Source: Diphasiastrum complanatum (taxonomy: Eukaryota; Streptophyta; Lycopodiopsida; Lycopodiales; Lycopodiaceae). Taken from it: DNA of 64,000 nt. How positions within the stretch are numbered: position 1 is the stretch's first letter; each line of letters starts with the position of its first letter. The DNA is taken from NCBI GenBank assembly GCA_029204225.1, contig CM055096.1, positions 29,878,995-29,942,994 of the forward strand, written 5' to 3'. Positions 20,270 through 30,039 of the stretch are shown here, one piece after another. The translations under genes were made by a program, and so were the position numbers. The notes under the pieces were generated by a model, which worked only from the letters and a program-made list of their open reading frames with translations, searched no databases and was not told where the DNA came from.

Positions 20270-20878
20270 GTGATCTCCTTGGTGCTAGTCTTCCAATGCT
20301 GCTATCTTTTCTTGGGGCACCTTGCACATATGGTTGATGGTTACGTGTATCATGCGGCTATTCGCGATGAGTGTCCATCTCTTTACCAGTTTCCTTATTG
20401 GCTTCCTGTTGCTGATGCAGTTCTACCTTCTCGGGCTTTTTGGATACCTTGGTATGATGTCCCTATCTTTTGGGCTGATCCTCTACTAGCTTGGGCATTA
20501 CGGATACCTTGGCACTCCTGGTTGCTGCTTGATCTTCTTCTGGTTCCTTGGCATTCCTGGTTGTTCCATATTGCTTGGTTTCTGATGACGCGGCTGAGGT
20601 GTTTCCTTCGTCGCCATGATGTTGATCCTAAGTTGTTCCCTTTCTTACCAGCTGCCATGCACCAGGTTCGCCTTCACCATAGTCGACGCTGCCAACAGAT
20701 TCGGTTTTCGATCCATTGGGATGGTCGTCCTATTGAGGAGGCCACATGGGAGCCTATTGATGTCTTTTATCATACGCCATCACTTGCGGATCAGGATCGT
20801 GCTCTTGCTGCACTTGTTGATTCCTCTACATCAGATATTGCTCTAGTTGTTGATGCACCAAGGCTTGCTGTTGTTTGA
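20270..20878 (+). CDS. Trp-rich ORF ending in chromodomain-like tail
   Basis: An open frame of 202 codons. The first half continues the W/H-rich repeats (WHSWLLLDLLLVPWHSWLF). The second half changes character at about residue 110 and ends 'IRFSIHWDGRPIEEATWEP' plus about 45 residues. The motif fits the C-terminal chromodomain or chromodomain-like end of gypsy polyproteins (compare the REY.V.W.....ATWE pattern at 7.1 and 9.8 kb). This suggests that family X arose from a complete gypsy element whose pol centre was replaced. The start codon is uncertain. Confidence 0.5.
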   Translation: MISLVLVFQCCYLFLGHLAHMVDGYVYHAAIRDECPSLYQFPYWLPVADAVLPSRAFWIPWYDVPIFWADPLLAWALRIPWHSWLLLDLLLVPWHSWLFHIAWFLMTRLRCFLRRHDVDPKLFPFLPAAMHQVRLHHSRRCQQIRFSIHWDGRPIEEATWEPIDVFYHTPSLADQDRALAALVDSSTSDIALVVDAPRLAVV

Positions 20879-20914
20879 TCCAGTTTCTTTTCGGTAGTTG
20901 GGTCTTTTTTTTGT

Positions 20915-20923
20915 GTCGGGGAG
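20915..20923 (+). other. Polypurine tract of family X
   Basis: GTCGGGGAG directly precedes the right LTR start AGCTATGG. Confidence 0.55.
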
Positions 20924-21326
20924 AGCTATGGACTTGGCTCATTACATTCGCCGCGTCCATTTACATTTACTTTACTTTATGCATAAGTAGGCCTTGGGCC
21001 CTTTTTTATTCATTAGTGACACTTAGACTATATGGTTGGCCTTTGGCCTTATTATTCATTATTAGGCCATTTGGACATATTACTGGAGAGGGGCCTTCTT
21101 GGAGGGCGCACTATTATCCCTCCCAGTTGGGCCCTAGCCATCGGAAGCTTCCTTTTAGGGCTTCCTCTTGGCTATAAGTAGGGAAACTATGTCATTTGTT
21201 ATTCAGCTGATGATATTGATCTCTCTCTTTAGCCTCCTTAATCTCTCTCTTTCCTGCTTTCTAGGGTTAAGTCTTGCTTATGTGATGCTTTCATAGCTTA
21301 ATTCTAGATCAGCTGTATTCGTAACT
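20924..21326 (+). repeat. Right LTR of family X element
   Basis: AGCTATGGACTTGGCTC to ATTCGTAACT, about 90% or more identical by eye to the left LTR apart from small indels. TATAAGTAGGG is conserved at about 21,173. Confidence 0.9.
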
Positions 21327-21440
21327 TGGTATCATAGCACTTTTCTGAGCACAATCTGGAATTTTTTCTTTGCTGCCTTGCCTTGCTCCTCCATCGTTGT
21401 TCAATAGGAGGATTGTTCAATATAGCCATGGAAATAAGTA
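21327..21440 (+). other. Second PBS-like site and leader remnant
   Basis: TGGTATCATAGCACTTTTCTGAGCA follows the right LTR without a gap. It resembles the first bases after the 5' LTR of the element at 28.6 kb (TGGTATCATAGCACTTTCCTAAGCA). A flank should not look like this; it is internal sequence of a second, truncated copy. Confidence 0.7.
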
Positions 21441-22348
21441 TGTTGTATTGAGATTCACATAGACATATGTTAGATGAATTGATATTGCTCTTAGAGGAGA
21501 GTTAAAAAACATGGCTACATTCAAACATATAGCATGCTTGCAAAACCAAAGATGTCAAAATTACAATGTTGATTTTCCCCCACAAATTTTTGAAATTATC
21601 AAAGTGACAAAAGCAGCAATAGTTAGGAATTGCAACAAAACCATATAGTTTGGTTTCCAAGAAAAGGAATGGCATCTTGAATTAGCCATTTACTAGTTAT
21701 AGTTAGTAAACCAACTTCAAAAAAGAGAAACGTTGATGTATGTTTGTGACCATAAAATTCCAAAAATCTTGTTCTTGATTTTATCTTTGAAAGGCCACAA
21801 TTAATGCTAGAGAATCTCAAGCCAAGAATATTATGGGATAAATACCTTTTAGCAAACAGCTCAGTAATCTTATCTCTAGAAGTAAAGCGATGGAATGAGA
21901 GCACCAGCTTTAAAGCCAGCAATTAATACAAAAGTGCAGTAGATCATTTTTCATATGCTATGAAAAATGATCTACTACACTGAAAGGTTACCAATTTTTG
22001 AATTGCACCTAGAATGTTATGTAGTTTGAGATGGCCACAATAAGAAAAATGGTCTGAACTTATCAGCATCTAGAATTGTACTTAAAATGTTACTTGAATA
22101 ATCAGTACTTAGTTGATCCTTTTGGCTCTCAAAGACCTACAACCAGCTTGTAAATTTTCAAAGGACAACCAATGAGAGTAACTACTAATGAATGCTATAC
22201 ATGATACCAACATGAATAATGAGGAAATGTTGAAAGAGGATCTGGCCCATGTGACTTACTCAAGTGCTATTGGAGGCTTTTCATTTTCCTCGTACAAAGC
22301 AACCAACACTGTACAATGCTTGAAAGTTAGGGTAATTGTGCAAGACTA

Positions 22349-22351
<3 letters not shown>
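21441..22351. other. Intergenic sequence
   Basis: AT-rich, with no domain seen. It contains the hairpin at 21,934-21,980. A 99-codon minus-strand frame at 21,922-21,623 matches no family I recognise. Confidence 0.4.
21934..21980. repeat. 22-bp inverted repeat with 3-bp loop
   Basis: GTGCAGTAGATCATTTTTCATA is followed after TGC by its near-perfect reverse complement (one mismatch). Confidence 0.9.
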
Positions 22352-22429
<78 letters not shown>

Positions 22430-22432
22430 ACA
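22352..22432. repeat. (CT)n-(CA)n microsatellite
   Basis: About 27 CT units run into about 14 CA units. It stands just left of a LINE fragment. Confidence 0.98.
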
Positions 22433-22439
22433 TGCAGAG

Positions 22440-23555
22440 AAATTATTTGAAGCTCTTGGAGGTGGTTTCTTGTTATACATATTTGGGTGTTTTGTTCACT
22501 GGTCCTACCTTTATTTAGTATGGGACATGATGCCTTTGCCAAATTGGGGAAGTCATAGGCTTCTTTGGTTCAGCTTGAAAAATTTTGCTTCGGACGCTAT
22601 ATTTGTAACGCTCCCAGTAAGTGTCGCTTGTTTGACAATATGGTTACTCCGACTACTATATATGTTGTTGAGTCTTGGGTGTACTCGTCTCACCTCTGTT
22701 GAGTGGGCGAATATCTCATGGCTGCATATCACCATGCTCTCATGAATGATGCCGGCTAAGTGTTCGGTACCACAGCAGATTATCTTGGTGAGTTTGCAAT
22801 CCCTCCTCCGCAAATAGAGGTCTTCAGGCAGAGAATTGCCCAGATGGATGGTAGTGAGCCTCTCTACTTCTGTGTAGCACTTATATCCTCGCAGGTATTT
22901 TATAACCAGGGACATCACATATCTTGGTATGGCATATCTATATCTCATCTCCCAAAGGCCACTCATTAGTATATCCAGCATTTTCTATACAGGCTGTAAA
23001 TTCAGAGGGCATGGCATGGGCAGCTTGGGGTAAAAACATTTTTCTACATATCACACTTGTTAGAGCTAGATTCAGCAGGATATCCTAGGATATCTCATTA
23101 TTTGGACACTACCTTATCCCATGGACTCAAGATTATGTTGGGGCAGCTCAGAGTATCATCTCAACAGCTTTACGTAGAGAAAGGTTGCTACCAAGACATA
23201 CCTCGGTTTGGTAGGATTTGTCATTAATGTAAGCTGGGTGGGGTGGGGTGGAAAATTAGGAGCATTTCATTTTCAAATGCCCTATATATTATGAGATCAG
23301 AAGGAGATAATGACACCTTACTCTTTGATTACCTATAAGGATCCACGTTGTGTCATTGATGATACGGGAAATGATGGCATTGAGACGAGATATGAGTGAG
23401 AGGAGGCATATATGTAGGATCTACCCCAGCCCAGAATCACTGCATTCTTCTCGACGTCGACTGAGATCTGATCATGTTTTGGGATTTGAGTCAAAAGACG
23501 AGCTAGATATCCCTATTGCTGATAGATAATCGGGATAGATGACATTGTATCAATT
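22440..23555 (+). pseudogene. Decayed LINE 3' half
   Basis: The first frame reads VSCYTYLGVLFTGP, matching 'TSYTYLGVLFSGP' of the better copy at 25,785. Further matches follow in order: a degraded region like VVESWV, 'AEYLMAAYHHAL'-like sequence, and near 23,280 'tatattatgagatcagaaggagata', aligned with 26,650 'tatattatgcgatcagagggcgata'. It covers the end of RT and the C-terminal region, with many stops. The following full-length copy starts right behind it. Confidence 0.75.
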
Positions 23556-23577
23556 AAAGACAAGGCACCAGTTAGAG

Positions 23578-24300
23578 ACATACTCATCGGCAGGAGATTT
23601 GCTGATTTTATTAGCAAATGTGACATTTTGTTATTGGCTGAAACCCATGAGTCTTTATATCATCCTCTTCCACATATACAGAATTACTCTTGGCATTATG
23701 TTTTCCGTCCATTTGTGAGGGGAAAAACCTGTCGTGGATCTGGCGGAGTAGCTTGTTTATACAGAGCCACCGCAATTAAGATGGTTAAGCAAGATCCATA
23801 TGCTCGCTATATATGGCTACATACTATTGGTTCACTATTGGGATTACCTCAGGACATTTATATGGCTGTATGTTATTTCGCTCCACAGACTTCGGCGTTT
23901 GCTGAATTTGGTGGAGACCCATTTCAGGCACTTTCGGATGATATTGCTATTTTTTCTCAGCAGGGCTACATTTTATTAGCAGGAGATTTTAACGCCCGTA
24001 CTAGCTCCAGACAGACAGAATTTCATGCAGATACTGACTTTCTCCGGCTTCACCCTCAGGATATGGGACTAGATCGAGTATCACAGGATGCACACACTAC
24101 AGTTACATCTTTTGGAGAGCAGTTGATTGCTCTTTCACATAGTGGCCTTCCTCATCAGCGTTTACATGTTATCCTCATGGTGGAGGACATAGTGTGGTTG
24201 ACTACTTTGTTGGATCACCTGCTTTGATCCCTCACATCTCTGACTTCTCCATTACAGCTCCTACCATCTCTGACCACTCACTCTTACGCCTCTCACTTGG
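23578..24300 (+). pseudogene. LINE endonuclease domain
   Basis: An exonuclease/endonuclease/phosphatase-type domain. It has 'CDILLLAETHESLYH' (catalytic Glu), 'SGGVACLYRATAIK', 'DIYMAVCYFAPQ', 'GYILLAGDFNARTSS' (D-x-N motif) and, after a frameshift near 24,190, 'APTISDHSLLRLSL' (S-D-H motif). It nicks the target DNA to prime reverse transcription. All key residues survive; the frameshift separates the last motif. Confidence 0.85.
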
Positions 24301-26172
24301 TCACATAACCTCGTCTTCTAAAGTTCCACACTCCTCTTCCACTCACAAACGTGTCCCTTTTACTCACTCTGGACTCGCAAACTACACCACAACGCTGTCT
24401 CAACTACTTACTAACTTCCCTTTCACGGCATCAGTTGACCAGCAAGCCTCTTTCCTCTCTAAATCCCTCTTAACTGTTGCGTCCTCATCTTTCCCCACCA
24501 ATACGATATCATCTCATAGACGTGTTCACAACCGCTGTTATGATGCAGAATGTCACTCTCTTCACAAACATGTGGTATATGCCAGATTACACTCCCCTGC
24601 AACACTCAAGCAACACCAGAAAAAGTATCAGAAAGCCATCAGAACAAAGAAGATAACATACCTGCGATCACTCTGCCAAAGGTTGATCGACTCTTTAGAT
24701 TCCCCCTCCTCCTTTTTCTGGAAACATTTCACCAAATCCTCTTCAACTTTGGCCCCCATAGCAATTGAATCCTGGGTGGAATATGCCACGAAACTTTACA
24801 CCCTAGACTCTCCTCCTACCTTACTCTCACCACGCACCTACCCACTGTACACTTTTTACTCCACACATGGTCGAAAATGCCATTAAACAGGCCAAACTTC
24901 ATAAAGCCACTGACTATGATTCTCTAAACGTAGATTTTCTAAAACCTGTAGCACACCTTATCTCGCCCTATATTGCTCACGCTTTTAACACCGCTGTGAC
25001 CTCTGGTTTTCCTACCGCATGGTGTACTAATATCCTTCATCCCATCTTCAAGGCAGGTGATCCCATGAATGTAGAAAACTACCGCACTGTTATGATTGGT
25101 CACACTTTGTCTAAGATTTATGGTTCCATTTTACAGACGATTACTGGATCTTTTGCTGAGAGTGAGGATTTACATGCTACAGGTCAGGCTGGGTTCAGAC
25201 CAGGATACTCTACCTCAAATCAGATTTTCATTTTGAGATGCATTATTGAGGAGGCACGATAGACAGAGAGTTTATTGCTGCTTTGTGGATTTCCGCAAAG
25301 CTTTTGACTCAGTTCCGAGACATCTCCTTTTCCAGAGATTATCTTCACTTGGCTTCACAGACGAGACTATTGCCGCGATCATTACCTTATATGAGCGAGT
25401 TTGGGCGCGTTTCAGGGACGGTAGTGGTTGGTCCCCGCTGATACACTCTACCATTGGAGTGAAGCAGGGCTGCCCCTTATCACCTACTCTCTTTGCACTG
25501 TATATCGATGACCTCGAGCAGATTATTCGCGAGGAAGGTGGAGAGGGTTGTCCCTTAGCAGATATTATTATCCCCATTCTCCTATACGCTGATGATGTGG
25601 TTCTTCTCTCATCCTCTGCAGCTGGCTTACAGAGACACCTTTCTACTTTACATCGCTTCTGTCAGCTTTGGGGATTGACGGTTAATGCTAAGAAGACCAA
25701 GATTATGGTGTTCAACACCAATAGACAGCATATGAGAGATGTGATCTTCTATTATGATGGGTTGCCGATTGAGATTGTGACCTCTTACACTTATTTGGGA
25801 GTACTTTTCTCTGGTCCACTACTCACATTTCGACCGGCAGCCCTCACCAGACTCCGTAAGGGGCATACTTCTCTTGTTCATATGGAGAGATTTTGTTCCA
25901 CGTATTATGTACAGGATCCTGCTACCAGATGCTTGCTATTTTCTGCCACTGTCTTCCCGGTTGTTCTATACTCAGTTGAGACTTGGTGCCCGGATTTATC
26001 ACGTGATACTTGGAGGGATCTTACTCGTATCCAGATTCTCATGCTCAGCAGGATGATTAGGGCTAAGTCCTCGGTACCACATGATATCATATTAGCGGAG
26101 TTTGCTTCTCCTCCACTGGTTATAGGTGCTATGTTTCAGATCATTACCTTTCTTACAGGATATCAGAGTTAG
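24300..26172 (+). pseudogene. LINE reverse transcriptase domain
   Basis: Frames change near 24,875 and 25,255. Motifs in order: 'AIKQAKLHKATDYDSLNVDF'; 'YRTVMIGHTLSKIYGSIL'; 'QAGFRPGYSTSNQIFIL'; 'CCFVDFRKAFDSVPRHLLFQ' (first catalytic Asp); 'GVKQGCPLSPTLFALYIDDL'; 'LLYADDVVLLSSSAA' (catalytic Asp pair); 'LTVNAKKTKIMVFN'; 'YTYLGVLFSG'. The last frame of 308 codons is open and holds the whole palm. It would copy LINE RNA at the nicked target. Confidence 0.9.
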
Positions 26173-27025
26173 ACACTTCCAGATATGTTGTTGCTGCTCT
26201 CGCTTCATCACGCACCATTGGTGGACAGGGAACTAAGCATTCTTGGTTTAGCAGTGTCTCAGCCCTTCTTCGGACTTGGGGCATATCTATACTTGATCTT
26301 CCGAGCGGAACCCGTGCTTATATTAGACAGCATGCGTATGTAGCTCCACTGGTTATCGGAGCTACATACGCACTATATGGTCACAACCTGACCCTGATAA
26401 GGTCAAGATACATTTCTATGGCACACATCTACTACAGTTGGATACTACGGGTACTCCTATACTTCCAGCATATCTTACACAACCATTATCTTTTGGTCTG
26501 AGGTACCGTATGGGACAGCTTCGAGTCTCTTCTCATCAGCTAGCTATCGAGACGGGTAGATACACGGACACTCCCATATTTCAGAGGATATGTTAGCTTT
26601 GTTCTCTTCAGGAGGTGGAGGATGAGTTTCATTTCATCTTTCGTTGTCCGATATATTATGCGATCAGAGGGCGATACCACTATTTATACAGAGATACCCC
26701 TCTCACAATGCGATCGTTCCTCAAGTATCCAGACTCCAGATGTGTAGGTCTTCTATTGAGAGAGATGTATACTCTACGAGTTTCACTTTTACCTACCACA
26801 TATATGGATCACAGCCAAGCTCATATTACCCAGTTTTTCCATAAGCGAGACAAAGAGGATATTTCAGTTGTGGATTTTGAAGTCCCCGTTCGGAGATCGA
26901 AGACACAGAAAGTCTCACATACTTCTGCTAGATCCAGGATCACCAGATCTTCACGTGCTTCCCGCCAGTCTACAGCACGCTCCACTACTACTATCACTCA
27001 CTATTTCCAGCTTGCCCATAGCTAG
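26173..27025 (+). pseudogene. LINE C-terminal region
   Basis: It continues in shifted frames: 'RTWGISILDLPSGTRAYIRQ', then 'LRYRMGQLRVSSHQLAIETG', then an open frame 26,615-27,025 with 'EDEFHFIFRCPIYYAIRGRY', the typical end of LINE polyproteins with a C/H-rich motif (H..F.C). A basic S/T/R-rich tail follows. The same sequence order is seen in the fragment at 37.3-37.7 kb, which supports the frame assignment. Confidence 0.75.
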
Positions 27026-27225
27026 TCTCCTCTACAGAGCAGGTGGTCAAGCTCTTGCTTTGTACCCTCACAAGCTGGAGGTCAAGCTTTGATACTTCTT
27101 CTCAGAGATAGAGAGATAGATATGCTAGTTCTTTTCTTTTACTAGTAAATAAGTCCGTATGCGGACAATGCTCATCACTTTTTGTACTTTCTTTTGTCTT
27201 ATGTACCTTTGGGTACCAAAAGACG

Positions 27226-27254
27226 TTAATAATAATAATTCTAATTCTAATTCT

Positions 27255-27335
<81 letters not shown>
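27226..27335 (+). repeat. LINE 3' tail and (CT)n tract
   Basis: TTAATAATAATAA, three TTCTAA units, then about 38 CT units. It follows the palindrome TTTGGGTACCAAA at 27,207. Confidence 0.9.
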
Positions 27336-27337
<2 letters not shown>

Positions 27338-28595
27338 CCAAAAACACATCATTGTTACAATGAATCCCGATTTGAAGTGTCCTGAACATTTTTAAAGTTT
27401 TTCAAGATTCACATATTTATTTTGCTCGTAGCTAGAATTTGACACTTGCTTAGATAACTTCTCAAATAAAGCATTAAGTGCTATATTTTTGGAAGCTGTG
27501 AATGTGCAAGAGGTAACATTAAAGTCTCTTATTTGCCAATCTATAAAACAATGGCATGGGCTTTTTGGGCTTTGCCTGATAGAGGAGGTAAAGCTCTACT
27601 CTCAAAGAGAGTCTTTTGCATTAGTCAAGGAAAAGCAGAGATAGTATGCCATCTATGCATTTCATTACATAACTAGCCCACATCTAAACTTAGCAAAACT
27701 CTCCCAAAATCTGTAATAGGTGCATGTCATGAGCATAATAAACATTTTCAACACTTGAACAAAACATCAACTTACAAAAACTTTGTTTGCCTCATTTCGA
27801 GAGTGTTCAAAATGAAACCTCATTCAGAATGCTTCGTTTTTAATACGAAGAACACACCCTTCGACACACTTCTAGCATTCAAAGGGTTTGAAACACCCAT
27901 GTGTGCAACTTGATGTGTTGACGCAAACCCAAAAAAACTTGAAATATTGAGATGTAGATGCTTTTACGATGAGTTCTTGTGTGAACCCATACTTGGATTT
28001 GTGCATATGAAGATTGGCATCATACAAAACAACATGAGTGTTATAACCAAGATGATACTCAAACTTGACAAGACTTGCAATTTCAATTTGGAAAAGTTTG
28101 CCCATGAGATTGATAATGCATGATAAACTAGATACTATGACAAACCTACTCATGGTATCATCACACTACATCTTCATATGGAGAATTAAATATTTAGGTT
28201 AGCTTGTAAATAGCGGGGTTGTAATAATGGTTGTAAGGCCCATTTTAGCCAAATAAGGCCCAAAACTTATAGTAGAAGCACAAAGGACCACTATAAATAG
28301 CTGAGGCCGTGCTAAATTTGGAGGCTATTGTTCATTTGTCTAATTTGGATTCTAAGTGTTCTTGAAGCTTATCTTGGAGAGCTTTCTTGATAATATTTGT
28401 GGTTCATGTGCCTAAAATTATATGAGAGCCATGATCATGCTCTAAATTCAGGCCCTATGTCTTGAATGATCATAGATGATGAATAATGATACCTTACTTT
28501 GCCTAATTTGGTGAAGTTTTGCTACATTTATCCATCTTCTTGATTTTTGACTCTTCATACAATGATACAAGAACATAATGAGTTTTTTTTCACTT
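27336..28595. other. Intergenic sequence
   Basis: No domain recognised. A minus-strand frame of 93 codons (28,153-27,872) has no known relative. A TATA-like CTATAAATAG occurs at 28,291 but leads into no recognisable gene. Confidence 0.4.
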
Positions 28596-29190
28596 AATTA
28601 TGGACTATTGGGTCCGTAGGCCACATGGATTATAGGGCCTATATTGATTTATATTCATTTGTTGGCCATAAGCCTTTTTATAGATGTATAGAACTATAAG
28701 CCTTTCTTTTTATGCATTTGTATTTTAGGAGCACAACTATTACTATCTAGTAGTAGAGCAGGGGACCTACTAGAGGGGCATGGCCCCTCCAAAAGGGTTC
28801 ATTATTTTTCCTCATGTGACCCTATTTTGGATAAGCTTAGGCAAAGTGTCTAGAAGCTTATGTTATAGGGTGTATAAGAAGAGCCAAGAGATGTTCATTT
28901 CTCAGCTTATGATTTTGTAGTGCTTCGGCGCTTTCTGGGAGAACTCTTGACTTTGCTATTGCTTGTAGAGCTTTAGCCATTGATTCGATCTGATGCTATT
29001 TGCCATTCTTTCTGGGAGATTGTTGGATCATTTCATGTATTGAAACCAACGGGGTTGGCTTAGTTGGTTAGCTTGACATCCAAAGTTTCTTTGGTCTTAG
29101 GTTCGAGCCTCCCCTTGGAAACCAAGGAGCATTTCATGTATTGACAATTTATGCTTTATTGATGCTAAAATTTATGATTTATTCATAGCT
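28596..29190 (+). repeat. Left LTR, containing a SINE
   Basis: AATTATGGAC to TTCATAGCT, 595 bp including the 101-bp SINE insertion with its duplicated target. Confidence 0.75.
29043..29129 (+). mobile_element. tRNA-derived SINE-like insertion
   Basis: 87 bp flanked by a perfect 14-bp duplication CATTTCATGTATTG (29,029-29,042 and 29,130-29,143). Inside are an A box TGGCTTAGTTGG (29,056) and a B box GGTTCGAGCCT (29,100), the internal RNA polymerase III promoter of tRNA genes. The right LTR of the same element has a single 'ttcatgtattg' here, i.e. the empty site. Very short for a plant SINE, with no clear A- or T-tail. Confidence 0.85.
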
Positions 29191-29202
29191 TGGTATCATA
29201 GC
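29191..29202 (+). other. Variant primer-binding site
   Basis: TGGTATCATAGC, one base different from the initiator-Met PBS, directly after the left LTR. Confidence 0.65.
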
Positions 29203-30039
29203 ACTTTCCTAAGCAATTGGAACGTGTTAGTTTCTTCTTTTTTTGTCTCTAGATACTTTCTTTCTAACTATTTTTCTATTTAGCCATTTTTCTCTCTCTA
29301 GACCTAAATTCATATTTTTACAAACTTTGTTGTTTATGACCAAAATTGAATTTCTTAGTTGCATTTGTTGCCTAGTGGTTGGGTGCCCTTGGAGAAGTGC
29401 TTTTCCTTTGCTGGCAATTTGATGACCTGATTTTCATCTTTTCATATCTTTGGTAACAAAAGTTAGAGATACTTACAATTTTTAGAGCGCAAGGTCAAGG
29501 TGCACCTACAAAAGTAGGTGACACATCAATCAAAGTTTTCTTAGAAAATTATTGCAAAATCAAAATTTTGCCCAAAAGGGGTATATTCACATATTTAGGA
29601 CGACTTTTTCATCGTCGATCTACATATTCTATGTTGTCCTTCTAGTGTAAGAAACCATTTATTATACTTTTTTATTCGCGAGAAGTGAAGTTTTTGCGAA
29701 GTCAAACTTCAATCATAATGGAATATTCCATTTCCTATCGTGTAAGATTCAAATATAGATATTCCATACTTGAAGATCAATTCATTGCACCTTCGATCTC
29801 ACATTTGGAGTTTTCTATCAAAAGTTGGTCAAATAAGAGAATCTTTTGTTTTTTGCAAACAAATTTTGTTTCCATGGTAAGTGTACCTTTACATTCTTTG
29901 TTGACAAACAAGTGTAGTAAATTTTGCAGCTCTCAAGGTTCCCCATTTCAACATTTCTCCAACATCGTGGATTTGCGTGACAGAGGACAGCCATCTATGG
30001 TCATTGGTACCACGTCCTGGAGCTGAAGATAAACCATAG

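Larger units (their letters stand above)
8318..21326 (+). mobile_element. Family X LTR element with AG...CT ends, gag-pro and Trp-rich ORFs
   Basis: Two LTRs (433 and 403 bp) enclose, in order, a PBS, a leader with about 80-bp repeats, a gag-protease ORF split by the nested element 9,576-17,136, a tryptophan-rich open region, a chromodomain-like tail and a purine tract. No RT, RNase H or integrase core can be found, so it would need enzymes in trans (inference). The LTR ends AGTTAT...GTAACT agree with the solo LTR at 34,569, where a target duplication proves them. The flanks (GCTTC left, TGGTA right) do not match. The right LTR is instead followed by a second PBS-like site, suggesting a tandem or recombined arrangement. 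Confidence 0.8.
23556..27335 (+). mobile_element. LINE with AP-type endonuclease and RT
   Basis: One ORF2-like unit, endonuclease then RT then a C-terminal domain, ending in a 3' UTR and a simple-repeat tail (TAA)n-(TTCTAA)n-(CT)n at 27,226-27,335. No ORF1/gag-like protein precedes it; homology starts inside the endonuclease, so it is probably 5'-truncated. The RT motifs (GVKQGCPLSPTLFALYIDDL, YADDVVLLSSSA) differ from common plant L1 patterns (F-A-D-D). That resembles R1/Jockey- or RTE-like lineages, an inference to be tested by phylogeny. Confidence 0.85.

Noticed and set aside
22327-22542. Minus-strand frame with a long (RE)n run
   Set aside because: It is translation of the (CT)n microsatellite. 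The same applies to 27,102-27,389 on the minus strand.
27872-28153. 93-codon minus-strand frame as a gene
   Set aside because: No known relatives, no promoter features and AT-rich composition like the surrounding sequence.
28291-28300. CTATAAATAG as a gene promoter
   Set aside because: No open frame or recognisable transcript follows before the LTR at 28,596.
29043-29129. A true tRNA gene
   Set aside because: A and B boxes are present, but the sequence is flanked by a 14-bp duplication and I could not fold a regular acceptor stem, so a SINE fits better.
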